From CAVUCH01 sp963739995 (lineage in GTDB: Bacteria; Acidobacteriota; Vicinamibacteria; Vicinamibacterales; JAENWD01), in NCBI GenBank assembly GCA_963739995.1, contig CAVUCH010000022.1, forward strand, positions 183,725-247,724: a DNA stretch of 64,000 bases. The letters are read 5' to 3'. Positions 18,726-27,406 of the stretch are shown here, one piece after another (within the stretch, counting starts at the first letter, position 1; each line of letters opens with the position of its first letter). Under the pieces are notes generated by a model that saw only the letters and a program-made list of their open reading frames with translations, was not told the DNA's origin and made no database searches. Position numbers and translations under genes: made by a program.

Positions 18726-19700
18726 ATGCCCAGGAAACGTAAAGCGTCATCTGCAGATCCCGCGAACGGACACGTATCCCCGGCCCACACACGCACGATC
18801 AGCCGCATGGAAGCGGCCCGGGCTGCCGACTCCACCGGTGTGCCCAAAGGCTCGCTCATCCTCGTTGGCGGCGCCGAAGACCGGGAGGGTGAGATGCACA
18901 TCCTGCGGGAGGTGGCCGGTCGCGCAAAGGGGGGCCGCCTCGCCGTCATCACCGCCGCGAGCACTCAACCTGCGGAGATGTGGGCGCTCTACAAGGGAAT
19001 CTTCCAGCAGCTCGGGGTGAAAGACATCGTGCACGTCCCGATCGAGAACCGCGAGGCGGCGTTCGATCCGGCGGTCGTGGACCTGGTGAAGACCGCTCGG
19101 GTCATCTTCTTCAGCGGGGGCGACCAGGTGCGCATCACGAGCCGGCTCGGCGGATCGCTGCTGTGCGATGCCATTCGCAGGTTCTACGAGGGCGGCGTCA
19201 CGCTCGCGGGTACGTCTGCGGGTACCTCGTGCATGAGCGAGACGATGCTCGTTGGCGGGTCGGGCGACGAGTCGCACAAGGTCGGCGCCGCGCTGCTCAT
19301 GGCGCCCGGCCTCGGACTGATGACGAACGTCATCATCGATCAGCATTTCGCCGAGCGCGGGCGCATCGGGCGACTGCTGGGGGCCGTGGCGCAGAACCCG
19401 CGCATCCTGGGCGTCGGCATCGATGAAGACACCGCGATCATCGTGAAGGACGGACGGTTCCGAGTCTTCGGATCCGGCGCCGTGTACGTCATCGATGCGA
19501 TCAGCGAGTCGTACACGAACGTCTCCGAAGAGGAGCCCGAGAAGACGATGTCAATCTTCGACGTGCGCCTGCACATTCTCAGCGGCGGCGATTCGTTCGA
19601 CCTGGCCACCCGGCGTCCGAGTCGCCCGGACGTGAAGCGAACCGGACAGCCCCGACAGACCGGCAACGGCCCCACCGCCGCAAGCGCGTCGAGAGTCTGA
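18726..19700 (+). CDS. cphB: Cyanophycinase
   Basis: A serine peptidase of family S51, expected to cut cyanophycin to beta-Asp-Arg dipeptides. It shows GSLILVGGAEDREGEM, VIFFSGGDQVRITSRL, the nucleophile region LAGTSAGTSCMSE, DQHFAERGRIGRLLG and VGIDEDTAIIV. The length (324 residues) is slightly above the usual 270-290 because of a polar N-terminal extension of about 40 residues and a basic C-terminal tail. It lies 137 bp after cphA on the same strand, so synthesis and breakdown of the storage polymer are encoded together. Confidence 0.92.
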   Translation: MPRKRKASSADPANGHVSPAHTRTISRMEAARAADSTGVPKGSLILVGGAEDREGEMHILREVAGRAKGGRLAVITAASTQPAEMWALYKGIFQQLGVKDIVHVPIENREAAFDPAVVDLVKTARVIFFSGGDQVRITSRLGGSLLCDAIRRFYEGGVTLAGTSAGTSCMSETMLVGGSGDESHKVGAALLMAPGLGLMTNVIIDQHFAERGRIGRLLGAVAQNPRILGVGIDEDTAIIVKDGRFRVFGSGAVYVIDAISESYTNVSEEEPEKTMSIFDVRLHILSGGDSFDLATRRPSRPDVKRTGQPRQTGNGPTAASASRV

Positions 19701-19725
19701 AGGGGGCTGCGGCCTTCTGCTACCT

Positions 19726-19753
19726 GGCGCGCGGGGACTTCTGTCCCGGCGCC
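19726..19753. terminator. Candidate bidirectional terminator hairpin
   Basis: Between the convergent cphB and amidohydrolase genes, GCGC and GGGAC (19729-19738) pair with GTCCC and GCGC (19743-19752) around a TTCT loop with one mismatch. The hairpin is GC-rich and well placed, but it has no clear run of T after it, so the assignment is tentative. Confidence 0.35.
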
Positions 19754-19755
19754 AC

Positions 19756-21024
19756 CTACATTCCCAACATCCGCACGGCATTCTCGCTGTAGACCTTCTT
19801 GAGAATCCCGTCCGGCAGCCCCACGCCGTAAATCCTCCACCGTCCCTGCGGCGGCACCGGCGCCGGCGCGTAATCGAAGTATTCGTCCTCGGTCTCGAGA
19901 AACCGGAAGTAGATCTCGTACAACGCATCCCCGAATACCTGCTGCGGCGTTTCGACGCCGTGCGGCACTGCGTCCGTCCCGAAGAGGATCCGGTCCTGGT
20001 AACGATCGAAGAACCGGCGGGCGGTCCGCGGCTGTCGCCCGAGTTCGCCGATGCGTGCACCGAGCTCCACGTGCATGTTCGGGTGGCGATCGAGCGACGC
20101 CGACACCTCCCCGAGATCCTCGGCATGATGCCCCACGTGCAGGGCGAGGAACGTCGTCCGCGGGTGTCGCGTGAAGACCCGATTGCGGGCCGCCAGGAGG
20201 TCGGCAAACGGCGGAAAGTCACGCCCGTGGAACGACCAGTCAGGGTGGGCGTTCAGTTCCTCGAAACGCTCGTTGAAGCGATCGATCGGGAGGAAGAATG
20301 CCTCGGGATCCGCGATGTGAATGGCGACCGGCATGTTCAGGGCCGCGCACGCCTCCCACATCGGGTCGAACCGCGGGTCGTCGATGCGGACGAGCGGCCC
20401 GCCGCTATCGCCATCCCGGAGGTAGAGGCCGAGCGTCTTCAGCACCTTCAGGCCGCGGGCACCGGCTTCGTGCGCCCTCGAGAGCTCGTCCGCCTGGAGC
20501 CTGGAATACTCGGGCTCGCTCGCACGATCGTAGAGTGGCTCGGTGAACGTCAGAAAACGGCCGGGGTGGGCCGTCTGGAACTCGCGCACACTCCTCGTCA
20601 AGCCCCCGCCGGTCCCGCCGGTGAGGTTGACCATCGTGCGCAAATTGCGGCGGTCCATGACCGGCAGAAGCTCGGAAGCCGGTGCGAGCACTCGGACGTC
20701 GTCGCTGCGTGGAACACCCGAGTCCCGAGCGCGGAACGTCAGGTGCGTGTGGATGTCGATAGCCGGATACCGCGCGCGCGGCACCGATGTCTCGGGGACG
20801 CGGAGCATGCTGCGGGGCTGGAACTCGCTGAGGTCGAGCGGCTGTGGCGCGCGTGTCGGGGCGCGCTGCCTTGCGGCAATCGCATGCCCGAGGGCGGCGT
20901 GTCCGGCTGCCCGGTTTCCGCCTTCGCCATCCTGCGCCGCTGCGCCTGCTGCCAGGGCAGCGCCCATCCCGGCCAGCACCTGTCTTCGGCTCCACACCGG
21001 CCCCACATCCGTTCGCTGCCGCAT
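19756..21024 (-). CDS. Amidohydrolase family protein, Tat-exported
   Basis: A protein of 422 residues. A Tat-like leader (SRRQVLAGMGAALAAGAAA) precedes a TIM-barrel amidohydrolase of the amidohydrolase_2 type: metal-binding IDIHTHLTF, AIHIADPEAFF, FLALHVGHHAED and LFGTDAVPHG. Family members include decarboxylases and lactonases; the substrate is not inferable. The start at 21024 follows a strong GGAGG site (about 8 bases upstream). It is divergent from the M24 peptidase gene, with the two promoters sharing about 200 bp. Confidence 0.8.
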   Translation of the reverse strand: MRQRTDVGPVWSRRQVLAGMGAALAAGAAAQDGEGGNRAAGHAALGHAIAARQRAPTRAPQPLDLSEFQPRSMLRVPETSVPRARYPAIDIHTHLTFRARDSGVPRSDDVRVLAPASELLPVMDRRNLRTMVNLTGGTGGGLTRSVREFQTAHPGRFLTFTEPLYDRASEPEYSRLQADELSRAHEAGARGLKVLKTLGLYLRDGDSGGPLVRIDDPRFDPMWEACAALNMPVAIHIADPEAFFLPIDRFNERFEELNAHPDWSFHGRDFPPFADLLAARNRVFTRHPRTTFLALHVGHHAEDLGEVSASLDRHPNMHVELGARIGELGRQPRTARRFFDRYQDRILFGTDAVPHGVETPQQVFGDALYEIYFRFLETEDEYFDYAPAPVPPQGRWRIYGVGLPDGILKKVYSENAVRMLGM

Positions 21025-21224
21025 TCGGATCCTCCGCCATCGACCGGGGTGACCAGCACGGCGCCATGCCCCGCGGGCCCCTCGGACCGGAGATTGTGTC
21101 ACTGAAACGGGCGACGACGTGCTGCCCTTGACGAGGCGAGTGCGGGTGGCCAATGCTCAGTCCGCAGCCTGCGATGCGCCGATGCCCGGCGAGCACGCGG
21201 CCTCTGTCCGCCGGAGTCAATCAG

Positions 21225-22658
21225 ATGAAGAGCCGCCGCATCCCGTGCCTGACCCTGCTTGCGCTCGCCGTTGCACCGTTCGCCCATGCACAGATTTACC
21301 AGACCGACTTCCCGTCCGACGAACTGCGCGCGCGCTGCGGGCGCGTGATGGCTGCCATGGCCGGTGACACCGTGGCCGTCGTGCAGGGCGCGCCGCTCGC
21401 GAGCGGTTTCGGCGTGCCACGGCAGAGTAACTCGATGTACTACCTGTCGGGCATCGAAACCCCCGGCGCGTACCTGGTGCTCGACGCGCGGACGAAGACG
21501 GTCGTGCTGTATCTGCCGCCACGGAACGAGCGCCTCGAGCGCTCGGAAGGGAAGGTGCTCTCGGCCGAGGACGCGGACGTCGTGAAGCGGCTTACTGGCG
21601 CGGACGATGTGCGATCGACGGCGGCGATGACGGGTACCTGGCCCTTTGGCGAGAAACGCCCTGCCGCCGTCTACGCGGAGTTCGCGCCGGCGGAGGGCCA
21701 CGCCCAGAGCCGGCATGAAATCGAAGCCGCCGATGCCGCCGTCGCGGCGGACTTCTGGGATGGGCGGTTGCCGCGCCAGATGCAGTTCCTCCAGCTCCTG
21801 CGCGCGCGGCACCCCGGCCTCGACGTGCGCGACCTCACGCCGATACTGGACGACCTGCGCAGCGTAAAGAGCACCCGCGAGATCGCTCTGGTGCGCCGCG
21901 CGTCACAGCTGGCCGGTCTCGGCATGATCGAGGCGATCCGCAGCACGGAAGCAGGCGTGTACCAGTACCAGCTGGATGCGGCAATGCGCTACGTCTTCCT
22001 GCTGAACGGCTCGCGGCTCGATGCGTATCGATCCATTACCGCCTCGGGCACCGAGAACATCAACAACGGACACTACTGGCGGAATTCGCGGCGGATGGAG
22101 GACGGCGATCTGGTTCTCATGGACTACGCGCCGGACTACCGGTATTACGTGAGCGACATCGGGCGCATGTGGCCGGTGAGCGGCCGCTACCTGCCGTGGC
22201 AACGCGAGCTGCTGCAGTTCATCCTGGAGTACCGCAACGTCGTGCTGAAGCGCATCCGGCCCGGCGTCAACGCCGATCAGGTGCTCGCGGAAGCGAAGGA
22301 GGCGATGGCCCCGGTGCTCGCGCGGACGACCTTCTCGAAGCCAGCCTACGAGAAGGCCGCACGGACGATGCTGGAGACGAGCGGTGGCGTGCTCTCTCAT
22401 CCCGTCGGGATGGCCGTGCACGACGTGGGCACGTACAAGCGCGGCCCCCTGCGGCCAGGGCACGTGTTCTCGGTCGATCCTCAGATGTGGGTGCCGGAAG
22501 AGCACCTGTACCTGCGCTACGAAGACACGGTCGTCGTCACGGAGAGCGGCGTGGAGAACTTCACCGACTTCCTCCCGTCGGAGCTGAACGATCTCGAGGC
22601 CCTTGTAGCGGAGCGCGGGCTCGTGCAGGCGTTTCCAGCCGACCGCCGGGAGCGGTAG
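21225..22658 (+). CDS. Xaa-Pro aminopeptidase (M24B), exported
   Basis: A secreted metallopeptidase of 477 residues with a signal peptide (IPCLTLLALAVAPFAHA), an N-terminal creatinase-like domain (SMYYLSGIETPGAYLVLD) and the pita-bread catalytic domain: IRSTEAGVYQYQLDAAM, DLVLMDYAPDYRYYVSDIG with metal-binding Asp residues, LSHPVGMAVHDVGTY with the His, and LRYEDTVVVTESG with the Glu. It should remove N-terminal residues next to proline. The start ATG at 21225 follows CCGGAG. A usual length for the exported members of the family. Confidence 0.87.
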   Translation: MKSRRIPCLTLLALAVAPFAHAQIYQTDFPSDELRARCGRVMAAMAGDTVAVVQGAPLASGFGVPRQSNSMYYLSGIETPGAYLVLDARTKTVVLYLPPRNERLERSEGKVLSAEDADVVKRLTGADDVRSTAAMTGTWPFGEKRPAAVYAEFAPAEGHAQSRHEIEAADAAVAADFWDGRLPRQMQFLQLLRARHPGLDVRDLTPILDDLRSVKSTREIALVRRASQLAGLGMIEAIRSTEAGVYQYQLDAAMRYVFLLNGSRLDAYRSITASGTENINNGHYWRNSRRMEDGDLVLMDYAPDYRYYVSDIGRMWPVSGRYLPWQRELLQFILEYRNVVLKRIRPGVNADQVLAEAKEAMAPVLARTTFSKPAYEKAARTMLETSGGVLSHPVGMAVHDVGTYKRGPLRPGHVFSVDPQMWVPEEHLYLRYEDTVVVTESGVENFTDFLPSELNDLEALVAERGLVQAFPADRRER

Positions 22659-22685
22659 CGCGGTTGCCGGTCTGAAAGCCGCCCG

Positions 22686-23813
22686 CTACGCCGCCACCAC
22701 GACCGACACGATCGTCGCATCATCGTTCAGCGTGCCGTCCGCAAACGCGAGGACGTCATCGAAGAGCGCGGCAGTCAGCGCGGGCGCATGCAACCTCGCG
22801 CCGGCGGTTATCGCCTGGGCGAGCCGCTCCTCGCCATATTCCTCGCCATCCGGCGAGGTTGCCTCGGTGATGCCGTCGGTGTAGAGCACGAGGCGGTCTC
22901 CGCCCCGGATGTCGACCTGGTGCTGCTCGTACGTGCGGTCCGGAAACACGCCAAGCACGGTGCCGCCAGTCGCCAGCCGCACGACCTCACCCGACGCGCG
23001 CACGAGCAGTGGTGGATTGTGGCCGGCATTCGCGCAGGTGAGCGAGTGCCGGCGGCAATCGAGACGGATGTAGCACGCCGTCACGAAACGACCGCTGACC
23101 ATGTGCCCGCAGAGCAGGCGGTTCACCCGGGCGCAGACCTGATCTGGCGACGCTGCGCCCTCGGAGAAGGCACGGACGGCGGCCTGCAGATTCGACATCA
23201 GCAGCGCCGCCGGCAGCCCCTTGCCGGCCACGTCCGCGATCAGCAACCCGAGCACGTCGTCGTCGAAGGTGAGGGCGTCGTAGCAGTCGCCGCCGTAGCC
23301 ACTTGCCGGGCGCCACGCGGCGGCAATGCCGTACGGGTCGATGCACGGCAGCGTGGAAGGCAGCAGGCCCCGCTGGATCGCCCGCGCGTCCGACTGCTCG
23401 CGCTCGTGCCGCAGGTTCTGCTGGCGTGCCACGCGGCCGTCCGCGATTTCGCGGCTGAGGATTTCGAGCAGCGTCGTGTTGTTCCACGGCTTCTGGACGA
23501 AGCTTCGCGCCCCGCGGCGCATCGCCTCGACCGCCGTATCGATCGTCCCCCACCCGGTCATGACCACAACCGGCAGCAGGGGATCGAGGATGCGTGCGCG
23601 CGAGACGAGCTCCAGCCCCTCCCCGGCGGATGTGGTGTCCCGCGTGTAGTTCAGGTCGGCGAGCAGCAACTCGTACGGCTGCTCTTGCAACCGGTCGAGC
23701 GCCGCGACTGGGGAGGTGACGAAGTCGGCGTCGAGGTCAGCTCCCTTCAGCAGAAACCGCAACGCCTCGAGGACATCGGCCTGATCATCGGCCACCAGCA
23801 CACGCGCACGCAC
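22686..23813 (-). CDS. Receiver domain plus PP2C-type (SpoIIE/RsbU-like) phosphatase
   Basis: A cytoplasmic response regulator of 375 residues. Residues 1-120 are a receiver domain (VLVADDQADV, phospho-acceptor Asp53 in LLLADLNYT, VVMTGWG, FVQKPW). Residues 140-375 are a SpoIIE-type Ser/Thr phosphatase (AIQRGLLPSTLP, GGDCYDALTFDDDVLGLLIADVAGKG split by metal Asp residues, TCANAGHNPPLLV, RLVLYTDGITEA, DDATIV). Such proteins dephosphorylate STAS-domain antagonists in partner-switching circuits. That makes it a possible trans-acting partner of the STAS proteins at 42.3 and 49.7 kb, although nothing here proves the link. Confidence 0.87.
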   Translation of the reverse strand: MRARVLVADDQADVLEALRFLLKGADLDADFVTSPVAALDRLQEQPYELLLADLNYTRDTTSAGEGLELVSRARILDPLLPVVVMTGWGTIDTAVEAMRRGARSFVQKPWNNTTLLEILSREIADGRVARQQNLRHEREQSDARAIQRGLLPSTLPCIDPYGIAAAWRPASGYGGDCYDALTFDDDVLGLLIADVAGKGLPAALLMSNLQAAVRAFSEGAASPDQVCARVNRLLCGHMVSGRFVTACYIRLDCRRHSLTCANAGHNPPLLVRASGEVVRLATGGTVLGVFPDRTYEQHQVDIRGGDRLVLYTDGITEATSPDGEEYGEERLAQAITAGARLHAPALTAALFDDVLAFADGTLNDDATIVSVVVAA

Positions 23814-24049
23814 GACCGGAGTTTAGACAACCAGCGTGCCAGCTGAAAAACGGCGGTTCTCCGCAACAAACGACCCTCGAGCCGTCCCGGGATTCCCGGA
23901 TCCGGGACCACCGCGTCCCGCATCCGCAACGCTGGCGCGCCGATGGGGTCCGGGGTCGGGGCATTCTGGTTGGGCTGGAGGCTGGTAGACTGCGGTGTCA
24001 CTCACAGCAGGAGAGGGAATGCGGAGCCATCTGTGGTAAGGGCGCACCC

Positions 24050-25219
24050 GTGCCCGTGACCCTCATGGGGCGGGCACCATCTGAGGCCGATGTCGCGCGC
24101 GTTGCCGCGATGGCGAATCCGGTCATCCGGAATCTCGAGATCACGGAGTGCTACGCGCGGCTCTCGGGGGCACTGGCCCTGCGCACGGGTCTTCGCGCGA
24201 ACTGGTGCACGTTCGCGACCTGGGCCTCGCGTCAGGCCGGCCGTACGATCCGCTCGGAAGACCTCGGTGAGACGCTCAGGCGGCGCGCGGGGGGACCGGC
24301 CAGCCTGTGGCAGCCGCTGCGGTCGCTCTGGCGCGCGCTCCTTCGAAGAGGGCTCCTCGATCCCACATCCGGGCTGGGCCGCATCAGCGCGGCGATCCAC
24401 TCGCCCTTCGACGCGTTCGAGCGGGCCAGCGACGCGGTGGCGCGCGGAAATCTGAAGGTGTTCGCGGAGATCGGCCGCGAGTTCGCCCGCTACCTGGAGG
24501 CATGTCCCGCGGATGCAGCGGTAGACGCGACGGCGGTCACCGCGTTCCTGCAGGGACTCCGCGCCGGCGAGCCGCCGGACGGGCAGGACTACCTGCGCCA
24601 GGCGTTCGCCTGCTACCAGCGGCAGGGACACGAGCCCGAGCCGCACACCCGCGCCGGGCTCGTGCTGCTCGCTAACCTCTCCATCGGCCTGCACGAGCAG
24701 ACCAGGCTGCAGCCCGAGATTTCCGAGGCCGTCGACGCGCCGCTCGCGACGGCAAAGGATTTCGGCGCGCGCGTTCTGGGTGTCCTCGTGCCTGGCTCCC
24801 TGGCGTGGCCCTCGGCGATGAGGCGCCCCGCCGCAGGGGCGATCGCATGGCTCGCCGCACCGCTGCGGTCTGCCGCTGTGCGTCTGTCGCGGGACGTGAT
24901 CACCGAGCGGCTGATGGTGCTCAGCGTGCCGCGCGATGTCGTGCTATCGCTCGGGCGTGACCTCGAAGCCGCCGTGCCCCCGGTGATCGCCGCCGCACGC
25001 CTGCCGGAATTGACGGCATTCGTGAGCCGGTACGACCCGTGCGGCCCGGGCGAGACGGCCTGCGGCGCCCAGGACTGGTGCAATCTCGGGGAGCGGATGC
25101 ACTACATCCTCCACCTGTTCCGAGCCTATCAGGAGGACGCGGCGCTTCTCTCGCCGCCCTTCACCGACGATCAGGTGCGTGCGTTCCAGAACGGGATCGT
25201 GCCGGACGGCGTGTTGTGA
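24050..25219 (+). CDS. Conserved hypothetical protein
   Basis: A soluble, mostly helical protein of 389 residues that I recall only as an unnamed family. Recognisable stretches are NPVIRNLEITECYARLS, RANWCTFATWASRQAG and AFQNGIVPDG near the end. A cysteine-containing segment (CGPGETACGAQDWCN) lies at about residues 330-345. No catalytic motif or signal peptide is evident. A GTG at 24050 is used; an ATG at 24065 is an alternative. It is convergent with the aldolase gene, with only 7 bp between the stops. Nothing notable is seen in the 236 bp upstream. Confidence 0.6.
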   Translation: MPVTLMGRAPSEADVARVAAMANPVIRNLEITECYARLSGALALRTGLRANWCTFATWASRQAGRTIRSEDLGETLRRRAGGPASLWQPLRSLWRALLRRGLLDPTSGLGRISAAIHSPFDAFERASDAVARGNLKVFAEIGREFARYLEACPADAAVDATAVTAFLQGLRAGEPPDGQDYLRQAFACYQRQGHEPEPHTRAGLVLLANLSIGLHEQTRLQPEISEAVDAPLATAKDFGARVLGVLVPGSLAWPSAMRRPAAGAIAWLAAPLRSAAVRLSRDVITERLMVLSVPRDVVLSLGRDLEAAVPPVIAAARLPELTAFVSRYDPCGPGETACGAQDWCNLGERMHYILHLFRAYQEDAALLSPPFTDDQVRAFQNGIVPDGVL

Positions 25220-25226
25220 GCCACAA

Positions 25227-26009
25227 TCAAACCCGTTCGTTCCGGGACTCCAGGAAGCGTCCGGCGAGCGCATCGACCGCCTTGCGCAGACAGAGGATAT
25301 CGCCACCGACCGCCACGAACGCGAACCCCATCTCGAGCCACCGAGCGGCGTCCTCTTCGACCGGTGCGAGAATCCCAATCGGCTTCCGGATTGACTGCGC
25401 ACGACGGCAGGCGCTCTCGATGACGCGCCGAACGTCGGTGTGCCGCGGCTGACCGAGGAAGCCGAGGCTCGCCGACAGGTCCGACGGCCCGATGAACACG
25501 CCGTCCACGCCATCGACCGCCGCAATCTCCTCGAGCGCCTCGACGGACGCTCGCGTCTCGAGCTGCACCAGCACGCACATCTCGTCGTCCGCACGGGCGA
25601 AGTAGTCGTCGACACGCCCGTATCGGTTGGCCCGATGGGTCGAGGCCACCCCGCGCACGCCCCGCGGCGGGTAGCGCACGGCCGCGACGGCGCGCGCGGC
25701 CTCGTCGGCCGACTGCACGTAGGGGACGAGCAGCGTCTGTGCGCCGACGTCGAGCAGCCGCTTGAACAGCACGGGGTCGTTCCACGCGGGCCGGACGACC
25801 GGCGCTACGCGCGATCCGCTCAAGGCGCGCAGCGTATCGGCTACGTGCGTCACCTCGTTCGGCGCGTGCTCGGTGTCAATCAACGCCCAGTCGAAGGCCG
25901 AGTCGGCGAGGATCTCAGTCACGGTTGCATGGCCGATGCTGTGCCAGAGGCCGACCAGGCGCGGGTTGGCGGCCAGCGCCCGTTTGAAGGCGTTTCGCGG
26001 GATATCCAT
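25227..26009 (-). CDS. HpcH/HpaI-type aldolase
   Basis: A 260-residue class II pyruvate aldolase of the 2,4-dihydroxyhept-2-ene-1,7-dioate/2-dehydro-3-deoxyglucarate group, which cleaves 2-keto acid aldols with a divalent metal. It shows GLWHSIGHATVTEILAD, WALIDTEHAPNE, VRYPPRGVRGVA, LVQLETRASVEALEEI (metal Glu) and GVFIGPSDLSASLG (metal Asp). The start MDIPRNAFK at 26009 gives the usual family length. The precise substrate cannot be set from sequence alone. Confidence 0.85.
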   Translation of the reverse strand: MDIPRNAFKRALAANPRLVGLWHSIGHATVTEILADSAFDWALIDTEHAPNEVTHVADTLRALSGSRVAPVVRPAWNDPVLFKRLLDVGAQTLLVPYVQSADEAARAVAAVRYPPRGVRGVASTHRANRYGRVDDYFARADDEMCVLVQLETRASVEALEEIAAVDGVDGVFIGPSDLSASLGFLGQPRHTDVRRVIESACRRAQSIRKPIGILAPVEEDAARWLEMGFAFVAVGGDILCLRKAVDALAGRFLESRNERV

Positions 26010-26083
26010 GCACAGAGTGTATGCGGATTTGCAGGGGCGGTCTGGCAGGCTGAAGCTCGCTCTATATATTCGTGTCGTGCAGC

Positions 26084-27403
26084 CTATGATCCGAACTCCA
26101 GGCCGATCAGCGGGGTCAGGCGGTCCTGCAGGCCGCCCCCCGAGATGTGGAAGCGGAGGTTGAAGTTCACGAGCATGTGCGGGGCCACGTTGATCTTCAG
26201 ACCGGCTGACCCCGCGAGCGCGTCGATGGATCCCACAACGAAGTCGATGTCGGCGAACGTGGGCCCGCCTGCCCCAACCGTGAACGCACTCTCCACCAGC
26301 AGCGGCGTGTCGAACACGTGCTGCCCAAGCAGGTCCAGGGCAAGGCTGAAACGATCGCTCACACCCACGTCCGTGCCCACGACATAGAACAACTGGTCGG
26401 GCAGTTCGCCTGTCAGACCCGCCCGGACATCGTTGGCCAGCACACTGCGGCCGTTCCACTGCCAGGCGATGTTCGCGCGGGGTGACAGGCGGCCGTAGCT
26501 GGCTGACAGGGCGGCAAACGGCTTGACGCCCAAGGCACCCGACCCAAGCAGATCCTTCTCGTCCCCCGTGGGCAGGCGCAGGTCCAGGCCGACCGCAAGA
26601 CCCCGGGCCTCCTCACGCACCGCATTCGCCTTCACGCGCACGATGAGATCGCCGACGCCGCTCGCCGATCCCTGGCCGAAGAACTGCTTGCGGTCTCCGA
26701 ACCCCTCACGTGCCGTCTCATCGTGGAAGAAGTGCACCGCGGGATCGACGGTGCCGATCCTCTGAATCTGCGCGTTCGAGACCACGCTGAGCGTCGTGCG
26801 CACGATGGGGACCGCCAGGGACACGTCGATGCGATCGGTGATGCCGTATGTGATCGCACCCGTCCACTGCGAGAGAGAGGCTTCGACCGAGTTGGCCGTC
26901 GTGACCACGTCGAGGCGACCGCCTCCCAGCAGAAAGTCGTCGTGGGTGAAGACTGCGGGAACGGCGCTGAGATCCACGCCGTCGAGCGAGTCGAAGGAGA
27001 AGTACTGGTGGTTGAAGCCCACCGAGAAGTGGCCGCGCCCGATGGTTTCGGCCCTGTCGCTGAGGATGGGTCCGAAGCTGCGCGTCGTGCGCCGGAACGT
27101 GCCGGTGGCCGCATCGAACGCGTAGGTGAACCCGGACGCCGGCGAGGGCAGCGGGAGTGCGGTCAGCTGGCTGACGAGGGCGACGTTGAACTGCGTGAAG
27201 TTCGATTGGAACGCGCTGTTGAAATGAGCGGAATGTGTCGAGCCGTCCGGGAGCACGGCCTCGCTGTTGACGACGAGCCCTGTCGGGCCGAACACGTCCT
27301 CGAACAGTGTGGCCAGCTTGCCCGGGGGCTGCGCCTGGGCGGCGGCCGTGCCCCCTGCGGCGAGGAACATCATGAGAACGAGGGTGGCGATGAGTAGATT
27401 CAT
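26084..27403 (-). CDS. Outer-membrane beta-barrel protein (phenol MetA-like family)
   Basis: A protein of 439 residues with a signal peptide (LIATLVLMMFLAAGGTAAA) followed by alternating amphipathic strands typical of a transporter or porin-like barrel: HFSVGFNHQYFSFDSLDG, ITYGITDRIDVSLAVPI, VGDLIVRVKANAV, LAVGLDLRLPTGDEKDLLG and a C-terminal strand LIGLEFGS. It resembles the MetA-pathway-of-phenol-degradation/transporter family. It starts 4 bp after the stop of the upstream kinase gene, so the two form an operon; the kinase might sense envelope conditions, but that is speculation. Confidence 0.68.
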   Translation of the reverse strand: MNLLIATLVLMMFLAAGGTAAAQAQPPGKLATLFEDVFGPTGLVVNSEAVLPDGSTHSAHFNSAFQSNFTQFNVALVSQLTALPLPSPASGFTYAFDAATGTFRRTTRSFGPILSDRAETIGRGHFSVGFNHQYFSFDSLDGVDLSAVPAVFTHDDFLLGGGRLDVVTTANSVEASLSQWTGAITYGITDRIDVSLAVPIVRTTLSVVSNAQIQRIGTVDPAVHFFHDETAREGFGDRKQFFGQGSASGVGDLIVRVKANAVREEARGLAVGLDLRLPTGDEKDLLGSGALGVKPFAALSASYGRLSPRANIAWQWNGRSVLANDVRAGLTGELPDQLFYVVGTDVGVSDRFSLALDLLGQHVFDTPLLVESAFTVGAGGPTFADIDFVVGSIDALAGSAGLKINVAPHMLVNFNLRFHISGGGLQDRLTPLIGLEFGS

Positions 27404-27406
27404 GAG

